Assembly: GCF_003319095.1 (NCBI RefSeq)
Contig: NZ_QOHI01000001.1
Location: forward strand, 496,001-560,000
DNA: 64,000 nt
Direction of reading: 5' to 3'
Source of the DNA: Blastococcus sp. TBT05-19
GTDB taxonomy: Bacteria; Actinomycetota; Actinomycetes; Mycobacteriales; Geodermatophilaceae
Of the stretch, positions 52,951 to 63,448 are shown one piece after another. The notes beneath the pieces were generated by a model that saw only the letters and a list, made by a program, of their open reading frames with translations, did not search any database and was not told the origin of the DNA. A program made the position numbers and the translations under genes. How positions within the stretch are numbered: the first letter of the stretch is position 1; each line of letters starts with the position of its first letter.

Positions 52951-53958
52951 GTGCTGACGCGTCGACCTCCCCGCACCCGGGCCGCCGTCCTGCTCGTGGC
53001 CGCCGCCCTGCCGATCCTCGCCGGCTGCCGCTCGGCCCCTGACGTCGCGGCCTACGTCGGCGACGAGCGGATCACGGTGACCGAGCTGGAGGCCGCGGTC
53101 CGCGAGCGGCTGGCCGACGACGGCATCGCCGCCTGGGCCGAGGGGCGGGAGGACGAGCTGACGCAACGCGTGCTCGGCACCCTGGTCGACCAGGAGGTCT
53201 ACGCCGCGGCGGCCGAGCGGTACGACGTGGACGTCGACGACGCCGACGTCTCCCGGCGGATCGACGAGCTGCTGGGCGACGACGATCCCGACGCCGCGTA
53301 CGAGGCGCTGGCCGCGCAGCAGGGCATCGGGCGCGCCGACGTGCGCGCGACGGTGCGCCAGCAGCTGGTGCGGCGCGAGCTGGCCGCCCGCGAGGGCGAG
53401 GCCGGCGCGCTGGAGGAGGAGGCGCTGCGGGCGCGCTACGAGGAGGTGCGGTCGAACCTGGCGACCCTCGAGTTCGGCTACGTCACCGTGCCGGACCAGG
53501 CCACCGCGGACGCACTGCTCGCCGAGCTGACCGCGGCCCCGGGGCGGTACGCCGAGCTCGCCGCCCGGTACCCCGGGCAGTACACGCTCCCCGAGCTGCG
53601 CTCCCAGCGGATCGAGGAGATCCCGCCGCTGCTGGCCGAGCAGCTGCAGATGACCCCGCCCGGCAGCGGGTTCACGCTCCCCGTCCCGGAGGTGGGTGGG
53701 GTGGTCGTCGGCCTCCTGGTCTCGACCGAGGTCCCCTCCTTCGCGGAGACCCGCGCACAGCTGGAGGAGGAGGCCGCCGGCCCCGCCGACGCCGCCGGGG
53801 GCGAGCTGGTGCGGGCGGTGCGCGAGGACCTGGGCGTGACCGTGAACCCGCGGTACGAGCTGCGCGACGCCGAGGGCCGGCTGGCTCCGGTGGAGGGTGG
53901 CGTCGTCGACCTCCTCGACGACGCCACCGCGGACCCGGCGGCCGGCGCGGCAGACTGA
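52951..53958 (+). CDS. SurA/PrsA-like lipoprotein, foldase N-terminal domain
   Basis: 335-residue exported lipoprotein. A basic, hydrophobic signal ends in the lipobox LAGC (Cys at about residue 29). The next part matches the SurA N-terminal chaperone domain (YVGDERITVTELEAAVRERL; VDQEVYAAAAERYDV). A rotamase-like C-terminal portion (about 165-290; PGRYAELAARYPGQYTLPELRSQRIEEIP) lacks obvious catalytic residues of parvulins. It likely assists folding or assembly of secreted proteins outside the membrane. GTG 52951 is preferred because it gives a standard lipoprotein signal. It lies between mfd and mazG, where mycobacteria carry mazG and lpqU. Confidence 0.85.
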   Translation: MLTRRPPRTRAAVLLVAAALPILAGCRSAPDVAAYVGDERITVTELEAAVRERLADDGIAAWAEGREDELTQRVLGTLVDQEVYAAAAERYDVDVDDADVSRRIDELLGDDDPDAAYEALAAQQGIGRADVRATVRQQLVRRELAAREGEAGALEEEALRARYEEVRSNLATLEFGYVTVPDQATADALLAELTAAPGRYAELAARYPGQYTLPELRSQRIEEIPPLLAEQLQMTPPGSGFTLPVPEVGGVVVGLLVSTEVPSFAETRAQLEEEAAGPADAAGGELVRAVREDLGVTVNPRYELRDAEGRLAPVEGGVVDLLDDATADPAAGAAD

Positions 53959-53962
53959 CCGG

Positions 53963-56162
<2,200 letters not shown>

Positions 56163-56172
56163 TCGGGAGCGG

Positions 56173-56748
56173 ATGAGCAGCGTTCGGGGGCGGCGGGGGG
56201 GCTCCCCGGCCGAGGGTGGTCGCCGCGCCACCGGCCGGGTGCCCCGGGTGCACTCCACCCGGCCGGTGCCCTCCGGCCTGCGCTCGGGAGCCTCCAGCCG
56301 TCCCGGGCAGCGGCGCACCGACCGCCGTCCCGAGCGCCGGCCCTCCGCCTCGGCGCGGCGCCGGCCGCTGGTCACCGGCCGGGCCGTGCTGCTGGTCGGG
56401 CTCGTGCTGCTGCTCGCGCTCACCCTGGCCGGCCCGGTCCGGCAGTACCTGGCCGGCCAGGCCGAGCTGGCCCGGCTGGCCGCGGAGGGCGAGGCGCTGG
56501 ACCAGCGCGCCGCTGAGCTGCGCGAGCAGCTGGACCGCCAGACCGATCCCGCCTACGTCGAGCGGGAGGCGCGCGAGCGGCTGGCCTACGTGCTGCCCGG
56601 TGACCGGCTGGTGATCGTCGTCGACGGCGAGGCGGTCGAGGGCGACGCGGGCACGCTGGCCGAGGCGACCGAGGAGCCCGAGCCGCTGCCCTGGTACGAG
56701 GGGCTGATGGCGTCGGTCGCCGACGCGGACGGAGGAGCGGACGAGTGA
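56173..56748 (+). CDS. Septum formation initiator family protein (FtsB/DivIC)
   Basis: Division protein of 191 residues with a single membrane helix at about 70-92. A disordered Arg/Pro/Ser-rich cytoplasmic N-terminus of about 65 residues precedes it. Outside the membrane comes a coiled coil (about 95-125; GEALDQRAAELREQLDRQTD) and the DivIC motif DPAYVEREARERLAYVLPGD (about residues 126-145). It likely links FtsL, FtsQ and the septal peptidoglycan synthase. ATG 56173 with GGGAG before it follows eno by 10 bases; DUF501 overlaps by four. Confidence 0.9.
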   Translation: MSSVRGRRGGSPAEGGRRATGRVPRVHSTRPVPSGLRSGASSRPGQRRTDRRPERRPSASARRRPLVTGRAVLLVGLVLLLALTLAGPVRQYLAGQAELARLAAEGEALDQRAAELREQLDRQTDPAYVEREARERLAYVLPGDRLVIVVDGEAVEGDAGTLAEATEEPEPLPWYEGLMASVADADGGADE

Positions 56749-57335
56749 GCGAGCCTGTCGGCCCCGAGGACCGGGAGACCGTCGAGCGCCAGCTCGGTCG
56801 CGCCCCGCGCGCGCTCACCGGCGTCGCGCACCGCTGCCCGTGCGGTCAGCCCGACGTCGTGGAGACCGCGCCGCGCCTGGAGGACGGCACCCCGTTCCCC
56901 ACGCTCTACTACCTGACCTGCCCCCGCGCGTCCGCCGCCGCCAGCCGGCTGGAGTCCGCGGGCCGCATGCGGGAGTGGCAGGACGAGCTGGCGACGAACC
57001 CGGAGCTCGCCGACGGCTACCGGGCGGCGCACGAGGCGTACCTGGCCACCCGCGACGCCAAGGACGTGCTGCCCACGCGCGCCACCGCCGGCGGGATGCC
57101 CGACCGGGTCAAGTGCCTGCACGCGCTGGCCGGGCACGCGCTGGCGGCCGGCCCGGGCGTGAACCCGATCGGTGACCGCGCGGTCGAGGAGATGGGGGAG
57201 TGGTGGGCGAAGGGGCCGTGCGCCCTCCCCGGCGGCCCTGCCGAGGACGACGCCCGAGCGAGCATCGCAGGGAGCGCCGGCGACCGAGGAGCGGAACGAG
57301 GTCGGGGTCGAGCCGACGAAGGAGCCGAGGCGTGA
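56745..57335 (+). CDS. DUF501 domain-containing protein
   Basis: 196 residues. The conserved core (about 1-155) has AHRCPCGQPDVVETAPRL and PTLYYLTCPRAS with the Cys pairs near residues 28-30 and 61, and VKCLHALAGHALAAG near residue 121, resembling a zinc- or metal-binding site. The function is unknown, but it is widely conserved between ftsB-like and ppx. The GTG start overlaps the upstream stop. The last about 30 codons consist of the 40-nt dispersed repeat and following sequence. The C-terminus is therefore an extension supplied by the repeat (ASIAGSAGDRGAERG). Confidence 0.9.
   Translation: MSEPVGPEDRETVERQLGRAPRALTGVAHRCPCGQPDVVETAPRLEDGTPFPTLYYLTCPRASAAASRLESAGRMREWQDELATNPELADGYRAAHEAYLATRDAKDVLPTRATAGGMPDRVKCLHALAGHALAAGPGVNPIGDRAVEEMGEWWAKGPCALPGGPAEDDARASIAGSAGDRGAERGRGRADEGAEA
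57259..57298 (+). repeat. 40-nt dispersed repeat, copy B (inside DUF501 gene end)
   Basis: Identical over 40 nt to the reverse complement of 14581-14620. It lies in the reading frame of the DUF501 gene, close to the ppx start. Confidence 0.85.
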
Positions 57336-58282
57336 CCCGGGTCGCGGCCATCGACTGCGGCACCAACTCCATCCGCCTGCTCGTCGCCGACGTCCCGGCG
57401 CGGGGCGGGCACACCGACCTGCTGCGCCGGATGGAGGTCGTGCGGCTCGGCCAGGGCGTCGACGCCAGCGGCCGGCTGGCACCCGAGGCGATCGAGCGCA
57501 CCCGCGTCGTGCTCGCCGAGTACGCGGCGCAGGCCCGCGAGCTGGGTGCCGAGCGGGTGCGGATGGTGGCCACCAGCGCCACCCGGGACGCCGCCAACCG
57601 CGCGGACTTCGAGGGCATGGTGCGGGCGACCCTGGGCCGCACCCCCGACGTCGTGACCGGGCGGGAGGAGGCGGAGCTGTCGTTCCTCGGGGCGACGGGC
57701 TCCCTCGCGGCGGCAGCCGCGGCGCACGGCCTGGAGCCGGCGCAGGCGCCCTGGCTCGTCGTCGACATCGGCGGCGGCTCCACCGAGTTCGTGCTGGGCG
57801 ACGCCGACGGCGTGCGGGCCGCCCGCTCGGTCGACATCGGCTGCGTGCGGCTCACCGAGCGGCACCTGCGCGACGACCCGCCGACGGCCGAGCAGATCGC
57901 GCTGACCGAGCGGGACGTCCGCGCCGCGCTGGCCACGGTCCGCGCCGAGGTGCCGGTGGGGGAGACCGCGGGCCTGGTCGGGCTGGCCGGCTCGGTCACC
58001 ACCGTGGCCGCCCTCGCGCTGGAGCTGCCCGGTTACGACTCCGACGCCATCCACGGGTCGCGCATCCCGGTCGCGGACGTGCGGCGGGTCTCCGCCGAGC
58101 TGCTGGCGGCCACCCGGGAGCGCCGGGCCGCCGAACCGGTCATGCATCCCGGCCGGGTCGACGTCATCGGCGCCGGGGCGCTGATCCTGCGGGTCCTGAT
58201 GGACGAGTTCGGTCTGCCCGAGGTGACCGTCAGCGAGCACGACATCCTCGACGGCATCGCCCTGCGCCTCGCGCGCGGCTGA
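57332..58282 (+). CDS. ppx: Ppx/GppA phosphatase family exopolyphosphatase
   Basis: Hydrolyses polyphosphate and/or pppGpp; 316 residues, the short actinobacterial form lacking the HD domain. The ASKHA phosphate loops are AAIDCGTNSIRLLVAD (about residues 5-20) and VVDIGGGSTEFVLGD (about 139-153). REEAELSF and GLAGSVTTVAAL follow. The GTG overlaps the DUF501 stop. It may act in the stringent or stress response, since GppA and Ppx activities cannot be told apart here. It ends the operon from mfd. Confidence 0.93.
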   Translation: MTRVAAIDCGTNSIRLLVADVPARGGHTDLLRRMEVVRLGQGVDASGRLAPEAIERTRVVLAEYAAQARELGAERVRMVATSATRDAANRADFEGMVRATLGRTPDVVTGREEAELSFLGATGSLAAAAAAHGLEPAQAPWLVVDIGGGSTEFVLGDADGVRAARSVDIGCVRLTERHLRDDPPTAEQIALTERDVRAALATVRAEVPVGETAGLVGLAGSVTTVAALALELPGYDSDAIHGSRIPVADVRRVSAELLAATRERRAAEPVMHPGRVDVIGAGALILRVLMDEFGLPEVTVSEHDILDGIALRLARG

Positions 58283-58301
58283 CGGGATCCGGGCGCTCCG
58301 C

Positions 58302-59573
58302 TCAGCGAGCGGCCCGGACCTGCCGGATCCAGTGCATGACGGTGCGGGCGAGTTCCCGCGCCCGGCCGTCCAGCACCCGGCGGGCGAAGGCCAGGACCGC
58401 TGAGATGGCGGTGGCCGCGGGGAGGTAACCGGCCGAGCCGAGGAGTCCCGGACGCGCCAGCAGCACGCGCTCGGCGGTCACGTGGTCCGGGCGCCACCGG
58501 AGCTTGTAGTCCTCGTCGCCCCGGAGGAACGAGTACTCGTCCCGGTCCAGCCGTCGCGCGAGGTCCTGGGCGCCGCTGACCAGCAGCACCGAGGTGTCGA
58601 TGTGCTCGCGGAGCTCCGGGCTGATCCCCGCGAGGTAGTAGGCCAGCTGCCGGTGCCCGACCAGGTCGACCTCGCTCGCCATCAGCCGCCCCTCCAGGCG
58701 GTACTCCACGACGACCGCCTGGCCGCGGTCGACCATGGCCGACAGGGCGTCGACGAGAAACGTGCGGAACCGCTCGGTGAGGTGCTCCGGGTTGCCCCGT
58801 CGACCGGCCCACTGGGCCTCGTGCAGCCGGATCAGCTCCTCGACCGCCGCCGGCACGCCCGCTGCGGAGAGCTCGGTCCGCTCGATGGCCAGCTTGTCGA
58901 TCTTCTTGATCTTCCGCCGCAGCGTGGAGGCGGTCCGGGACGGGAGCCGCGCGAGCAGGTCGTCCTGCGGCAGCACCGGGAGCTGGAGGTTGAGCGAGGA
59001 GGGTGTGCGGCGGGCCCGGCCCGGCCAGCTCCGTGCCCATTCCTGCGCGGCGGAGCCCGGCAGCACCTCCGGCAGGTCGAGGACGCGCCATCCACGGAGC
59101 CGGGCCAGCGCGGAGGCGAGGCGCGGACCGGCGTCCGGGACCCGCGGGTCGAGCAGGACGTCGTCGGAATCGCTCAGCGCACCACCGAGGGGAGCCAGCA
59201 CGGGCACCGCGCCGCGGCGCACCCGGTGCAGCGGCGCCGCCGCGACGAGCCTGTCGCCGTCCCACACCGTGACGACGGCCAGCCGCCCGGCGGGCACGTA
59301 CGCCCGGGCCCAGGCCGCGCTCCACGCGTGCGCCTGGAAGGCGGTGGCGGTGGGCATGCTCCGCCAGAGGGCGTCCCAGGCCTCGGCCAGCGCGTCGAGG
59401 TCCTCGTGGTCGGAGACGACGGTCGCACCGGGCATGCCCGGGAGCGCCCGGCCGATCGCGAACCCGGCGGTCCGGGACGGGAGCACGGGCGCCGCGGTCA
59501 GGGGGCCGGGCCCCGTGTCCGTGCCCAGGGCGAGCTGCAGCTCGTCGCTGGAGACATCCGCCGTCGCGCTCAT
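58302..59573 (-). CDS. BioF2-like GNAT acetyltransferase (cellulose/polysaccharide-associated type)
   Basis: 423 residues in two GNAT-like halves, as in the BioF2-like acetyltransferase domain found in CelD/BcsL and FemAB-related proteins. The region from about 190 has [17 protein letters not shown] and a GNAT core near 275-330 ([38 protein letters not shown]). The start, ATG 59573, has a divergent partner 140 bp away. Such proteins often occur in cellulose or capsule loci; here it stands alone, so acetylation of a glycan or a peptidoglycan-type acyl transfer is inference. An antisense open frame over it is not credible. Confidence 0.82.
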   Translation of the reverse strand: MSATADVSSDELQLALGTDTGPGPLTAAPVLPSRTAGFAIGRALPGMPGATVVSDHEDLDALAEAWDALWRSMPTATAFQAHAWSAAWARAYVPAGRLAVVTVWDGDRLVAAAPLHRVRRGAVPVLAPLGGALSDSDDVLLDPRVPDAGPRLASALARLRGWRVLDLPEVLPGSAAQEWARSWPGRARRTPSSLNLQLPVLPQDDLLARLPSRTASTLRRKIKKIDKLAIERTELSAAGVPAAVEELIRLHEAQWAGRRGNPEHLTERFRTFLVDALSAMVDRGQAVVVEYRLEGRLMASEVDLVGHRQLAYYLAGISPELREHIDTSVLLVSGAQDLARRLDRDEYSFLRGDEDYKLRWRPDHVTAERVLLARPGLLGSAGYLPAATAISAVLAFARRVLDGRARELARTVMHWIRQVRAAR

Positions 59574-59713
59574 CCAGGCACACCCCTCGTCCGTGCGGCG
59601 CCTCCCGCCGTCCGGCTGGGTCGCTGACCTCGTCCGAGCGTAGGGACCGGGGAACGCGGGCGAACCCCCACGAAGGGGGAATCTCGTGCGGCGGTGCCGA
59701 CGGCCGCACCCAG

Positions 59714-60556
59714 GTGGCGTGCGGCGGGGTGGTCCACTGGGCCGTGCTCTCCGACGACGAGTTCCGGTCCCCGGTCACCCGCACACCGGCGGGCGTGGCA
59801 CGCGCTGCCCGCGCCGTCCGCGAGCTCCCGGTCCTCGACGCCCGTGTCTCGAACTGCTACGCCTGCCCCCGCCTGGTCACCTGGCGCGAGGAGGTGGCCC
59901 GGGTGAAGCGGGCGTCGTTCCGGGACGAGGACTACTGGGGGCGACCGGTGCCGGGCCTGGGGCCCGCCGACGCGCGGATCGCCGTCGTCGGCCTGGCCCC
60001 GGCGGCGCACGGCGGCAACCGGACCGGGCGGGTCTTCACCGGCGACCGCAGCGGTGACTGGATCTTCGCCGCGCTGTGGCGGGCGGGGCTGGCCAACCAG
60101 CCGACCTCGACCCACATCGGCGACGGGCTGGAGCTCACCGACGTCCGGGTCGCCGCCGCGGTGCGCTGCGCCCCGCCCCAGAACGCGCCGACGCCGGAGG
60201 AGCGGGACACCTGCTCGCCGTGGCTGGCGCGCGAGCTCGAGCTGCTGCCGCGGCTCCGCGTGATCGTGGTGCTGGGCGGCTTCGGCTGGACCGCGCTGTG
60301 GCCGGTGCTCGCCGCCGCGGGCTACGGCGTGCCCCGGCCGCGGCCGACCTTCGGGCACGGTGTGGAGGTGGCGCTGGAGGGCCCGCGCGGGCCGCTGACC
60401 CTGCTGGGCAGCTACCACGTCAGCCAGCAGAACACGTTCACCGGCCGGCTCACCGAGCCGATGCTCGACGCCGTCCTGAGCCGGGCGACCGAGCTGGCGG
60501 CCGGTGCGATCAGTGCGCCGATAGGTGCGCCGCCAGCGTCTCGCCCAGCGCGATGA
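59714..60556 (+). CDS. Family 5 uracil-DNA glycosylase (UdgB-type, Fe-S)
   Basis: Removes uracil and other deaminated bases from DNA, 280 residues. The four Fe-S cysteines fit NCYACPRL (about residues 47-54) and RCAPPQNAP...DTC (about 150-170). Motif A reads [19 protein letters not shown] (about 93-111), with Ala replacing the Asp/Asn activator of other UDG families, typical of family 5. [16 protein letters not shown] near residue 236 is motif B with the conserved His. GTG 59714, 59729 or 59744 could be the start; none has a good ribosome-binding site. The 3' end overlaps the convergent esterase gene by 47 bp. Confidence 0.87.
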   Translation: MACGGVVHWAVLSDDEFRSPVTRTPAGVARAARAVRELPVLDARVSNCYACPRLVTWREEVARVKRASFRDEDYWGRPVPGLGPADARIAVVGLAPAAHGGNRTGRVFTGDRSGDWIFAALWRAGLANQPTSTHIGDGLELTDVRVAAAVRCAPPQNAPTPEERDTCSPWLARELELLPRLRVIVVLGGFGWTALWPVLAAAGYGVPRPRPTFGHGVEVALEGPRGPLTLLGSYHVSQQNTFTGRLTEPMLDAVLSRATELAAGAISAPIGAPPASRPAR

Positions 60557-61421
60557 CGGCGGCCGTCGACTCGCGCACCGAGCCGGCCGACACCTGGAAG
60601 ACGTGCCACATCCGGTCGAACCGGCGCAGGTCGACCGGCACACCGGCAGCGCGGGCCAGCCCCGCCAGCCGCACCGACTCCTCGAGCAGGATCTCGTCGC
60701 CACCCACCTGCACCACCAGCGGCGGTAGCCCGGTCAGATCGGCGGCCAGCGGGCTGAGCTCCGGTGAGCGCAGGTCGCGCCCGGGTGCGAAGTCGGCGGC
60801 GCAGCGGGCGAGCCAGGCCGGCTGCAGCATCGGGTCGACCCGGTCGGGGCGCCGGTCGTCGCCGGAGAGCTCGAGCAGCGGGGAGATCAGGGCCACCGCC
60901 GCCGGGAGCGGGCTGCCCTCGTCGCGCAGCCGCAGCGCTGCGGTCAGCGCCAGCCAGCCACCCGCCGAGTCCCCGGCGAGGACCGTCCGCTCCGGTCGGT
61001 CGGTCCGCCCCCGCAGCTCGCGGTAGGCGGCCAGGACGTCGTCGAGCGCGGCGGGGAACGGGTGCTCGGGAGCAAGCCGGTAGTCGAGCAGGTGCACGGT
61101 CGCACCCGAGGAGGCCGCGAGGTGGGTGGCGAGCGTCCGGTGCGTCGCCGCGGAGCCGGTGGTGAAGCCGCCCCCGTGCAGGTACAGCACCGCACCGGTC
61201 GACGGCGTCGCCTCCGGCACCATGACCTCGACCGGCCGGCCACCCAGCTCCCCGGCCCGGCGGTCGACGCCCGCCGCGGGCGGGGTGGTGGCGCTGACCG
61301 CGTCCAGCCAGCGCCGCTGCACGCCCACCGGCACGCGCGGCCCGAGCACCGGTCGCACGAGGGTGCGGACGACGGCGCGCATCACGCCCGCGGGCAGCTG
61401 GGGCGGTGTTCTCGTCGGCAA
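60510..61421 (-). CDS. Alpha/beta hydrolase, hormone-sensitive-lipase family esterase
   Basis: 303-residue carboxylesterase. The oxyanion-hole HGGGFTTGS is near residue 82, the nucleophile elbow GDSAGG near 149, the acidic residue in GGDEILLEE near 243, and the catalytic His in MWHVF near 273. There is no signal peptide. The substrate is unknown, probably a small acyl ester. TTG 61421 was chosen because CCGGAGGACCC lies upstream. It converges with the uracil-DNA glycosylase gene, and their last 47 bases overlap, which may give antisense coupling. Confidence 0.9.
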   Translation of the reverse strand: MPTRTPPQLPAGVMRAVVRTLVRPVLGPRVPVGVQRRWLDAVSATTPPAAGVDRRAGELGGRPVEVMVPEATPSTGAVLYLHGGGFTTGSAATHRTLATHLAASSGATVHLLDYRLAPEHPFPAALDDVLAAYRELRGRTDRPERTVLAGDSAGGWLALTAALRLRDEGSPLPAAVALISPLLELSGDDRRPDRVDPMLQPAWLARCAADFAPGRDLRSPELSPLAADLTGLPPLVVQVGGDEILLEESVRLAGLARAAGVPVDLRRFDRMWHVFQVSAGSVRESTAAVIALGETLAAHLSAH

Positions 61422-61491
61422 CGGGTCCTCCGGGAGGCGGATCGGGCGGCGCGGTCACCGTAAGGCCCGGGGCCGATAGCCTGCGCACCGC

Positions 61492-61565
61492 GCCCCCGTA
61501 GCCCAATCGGCAGAGGCAGACCCCTTAAAAGGGTTCGAGTGTCGGTTCGAATCCGACCGGGGGCA
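61492..61565 (+). tRNA. tRNA with UAA anticodon, predicted Leu, short variable arm
   Basis: 74 nt. Acceptor GCCCCCG pairs with CGGGGGC. The D stem is GCC/GGC with an 11-nt loop, and the anticodon stem GACCC/GGGTT holds CTTAAAA with TAA. The variable region is only CGAGT, and the T arm is GTCGG-TTCGAAT-CCGAC. Ordinary tRNA-Leu is class II with a long variable arm, so this is atypical. The 3-bp D stem is like that of class II tRNAs. Discriminator A, no encoded CCA. Confidence 0.85.
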
Positions 61566-61708
61566 CTCTGCATCAGCCGCCACGAGACGTGATCTCCCCG
61601 TCGACAGCAGTGACAGGAGGTCCGCGCTTCGACCGCGCTGGCCGAGGTCGAGCGGCTTGTCGGCGGGTTGCCGGATCAGACCGATCGCGCACGAGCACAC
61701 TGCCTGCC

Positions 61709-62719
61709 GTGAACGCGCCGAGGCTGTTCGAGGAGATGGTGAAGGGCCGTATCGCGCCCGCCCTGCGCGACCTGGGCATGCGTGGCTCCGGGCAGAACTT
61801 CCGGCTGCCGAACGAGGATGGCGACTATGCGCTGCTCGGCTTCCAGAAGGACAGCTGGGACGGCACCATGCGGTTCACCGCGAATGTGGCCTTTCACAGC
61901 GCCCGCGGGTGGCAGGACGCCCGCGACCGCCACGGCTGGCTCCCCGCCCAGCCCACCGCATCCTCGATGTACGCCGTCGAACCGGACCTCCAAGGTTGGT
62001 CGGAGCGGATCGGACACCTGATGGATCCGCCCCACGACCACTGGTGGACCATCCCGACCGAGAGCGATGTCCCGGTCGTCGCCGACCATGTGATCGCCGT
62101 CGTTCGCGGCACGGTGCTCCCGCAGCTACGGACCAGGTTGGCCGGCATCGAGCCCCCACCGCAGCCGACCAAGGAGATCGGCCCGGTCGCGGACTGCCCC
62201 GCGCCGACCTGCGCCTATCCACCCGTGGCGTGGGTGGACGGCGCTGAGCTCGACAGCCTGAGCGGTGTGCTCGCAGCAGACGAAGGAGACGACCCCGACC
62301 TCGACGCCGTGCAGCGGGAGCTCGTCGACCGCGCCCGCAACGTGGCCGTGCCCCGCGCGCGAGCATGGAAGGTGCTCCACATCAGCCGTGCACGGCTGGA
62401 CGAGTACGCCGACCGCATCGGCGCCGGCGCTGCGTTGACGTTCGCCCAGCTTCTCGCGGTGAACCTGCTTGGGACCGACGACCTGCTGGCCCCCGCTCGT
62501 TGGCCTGACGTGACTGCGTTGGTGACCGCATGGGCCGCGCAGCTGCCGGACGCCAATCCCGACGCCACCCTGGTGGTGGGGGAGGACGCCGTCGCGCTGA
62601 TGCCGCTGACCGCCGCGCTCACTCGAGACGACCACGGGTTCGGGAGCAGCGTCGTCCAGCCCCTGATGCCTGCGACCCTGTACCTGCTGGAGGAGCTGAG
62701 CAGCGCAAATGCGGTGTAG
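61709..62719 (+). CDS. DUF4304 domain-containing protein next to tRNA
   Basis: 336 residues. The DUF4304 core is at about 1-130 (FEEMVKGRIAPALRDLGMRG, then FRLPNEDGDYALLGFQKDS and HWWTIP near residue 112). A C-terminal half of unknown fold follows. No catalytic motif or membrane segment is visible. GTG 61709 is chosen because the domain begins there; a longer reading has no support. It stands alone 144 bases after the UAA tRNA, a typical place for accessory genes, though no integrase or duplicated tRNA end is present. Function unknown. Confidence 0.8.
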   Translation: MNAPRLFEEMVKGRIAPALRDLGMRGSGQNFRLPNEDGDYALLGFQKDSWDGTMRFTANVAFHSARGWQDARDRHGWLPAQPTASSMYAVEPDLQGWSERIGHLMDPPHDHWWTIPTESDVPVVADHVIAVVRGTVLPQLRTRLAGIEPPPQPTKEIGPVADCPAPTCAYPPVAWVDGAELDSLSGVLAADEGDDPDLDAVQRELVDRARNVAVPRARAWKVLHISRARLDEYADRIGAGAALTFAQLLAVNLLGTDDLLAPARWPDVTALVTAWAAQLPDANPDATLVVGEDAVALMPLTAALTRDDHGFGSSVVQPLMPATLYLLEELSSANAV

Positions 62720-62811
62720 CAGCAGGCCGTGAAGTCTCACGGTCCCGACGCGGTCGGACAGCAGGCCAACGAGCCCGTGTGACCAAGCGCACCGACCCGA
62801 TCGTCCGGAAA

Positions 62812-62830
62812 ACCGACCGATACGGTCGGT
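62812..62830. promoter_or_regulatory. Palindromic TetR-type operator
   Basis: ACCGACC-gatac-GGTCGGT is a perfect 7-bp inverted repeat with a 5-nt spacer, directly before the GTG of the tetR gene. It is well placed for autoregulation and for control of the tetR-mmpL unit. Confidence 0.7.
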
Positions 62831-62831
62831 C

Positions 62832-63443
62832 GTGCGTAACCTCTCCTCCGTGGCACGACCGTTCCGGCAGCAGATCGACGAGGGCATCCTCGATCGAGCC
62901 GCCGCGCTGTTCGCCCGCCAGGGGTACGTCAAGACCTCGTTGCAGGACATCGCGGACGCCGTGGGCCTGTCCAAGGCGGGGCTGCTGCACCACTTCCCGA
63001 GCAAGGACGCGCTGCGCGACGGCGTGGTGGCGCAGGTCGACACCGTCGCCCGCCGGGTCCTCGAGGCCGTGCAGCACCTGCCCGCGGGCCGGGAGCGGGA
63101 CCACCTCGGCGTCGCGGTCGTGCTCGACGCCGCCCTGGCGCACCCTGGGCTCGTGGCCCTGCTGATCGCCCCGGTGACCCGGGCCGACGGCGGCGCGATC
63201 GCCGAGGACGCGTCCCCGGAGGCCGCCGTCCTCGAGGCCTTCTGCGTCGATCCCGCCACCACCGCGCCCGAGCGGGTCGTGCGGGTCATCGGTGCCCTCG
63301 GCGCCCTCGCCGTCCTCACCCTGGCGGCCGAGCAGGACGACCAGACCACCGCGTGGCGGGCGCACGTCGCCGCCACCTGCTTCGACGCGCTCGGCCACGG
63401 CCGTCCCGCCGCTCTTCCCAGCTCCGACCAGGTGGAGGCCTGA
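62832..63443 (+). CDS. TetR family regulator of the adjacent MMPL transporter
   Basis: 203 residues if read from GTG 62832, 197 from GTG 62850. The helix-turn-helix is GYVKTSLQDIADAVGLSKAGLLHHFPSKDALRD (about residues 31-63). A ligand-binding domain of about 120 residues follows. It probably represses itself and the transporter gene that begins five bases after its stop, through the palindrome at 62812-62830. The ligand is unknown; exported lipids, dyes or drugs are typical for MMPL-linked TetR proteins (inference). The operator almost touches the start codon, so the transcript may be leaderless. Confidence 0.88.
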   Translation: MRNLSSVARPFRQQIDEGILDRAAALFARQGYVKTSLQDIADAVGLSKAGLLHHFPSKDALRDGVVAQVDTVARRVLEAVQHLPAGRERDHLGVAVVLDAALAHPGLVALLIAPVTRADGGAIAEDASPEAAVLEAFCVDPATTAPERVVRVIGALGALAVLTLAAEQDDQTTAWRAHVAATCFDALGHGRPAALPSSDQVEA

Positions 63444-63448
63444 TCAGC

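Noticed and set aside
61492-62831. Integrated mobile element at the UAA tRNA
   Set aside because: No integrase, transposase or repeated tRNA 3' end could be found in the following kilobase.
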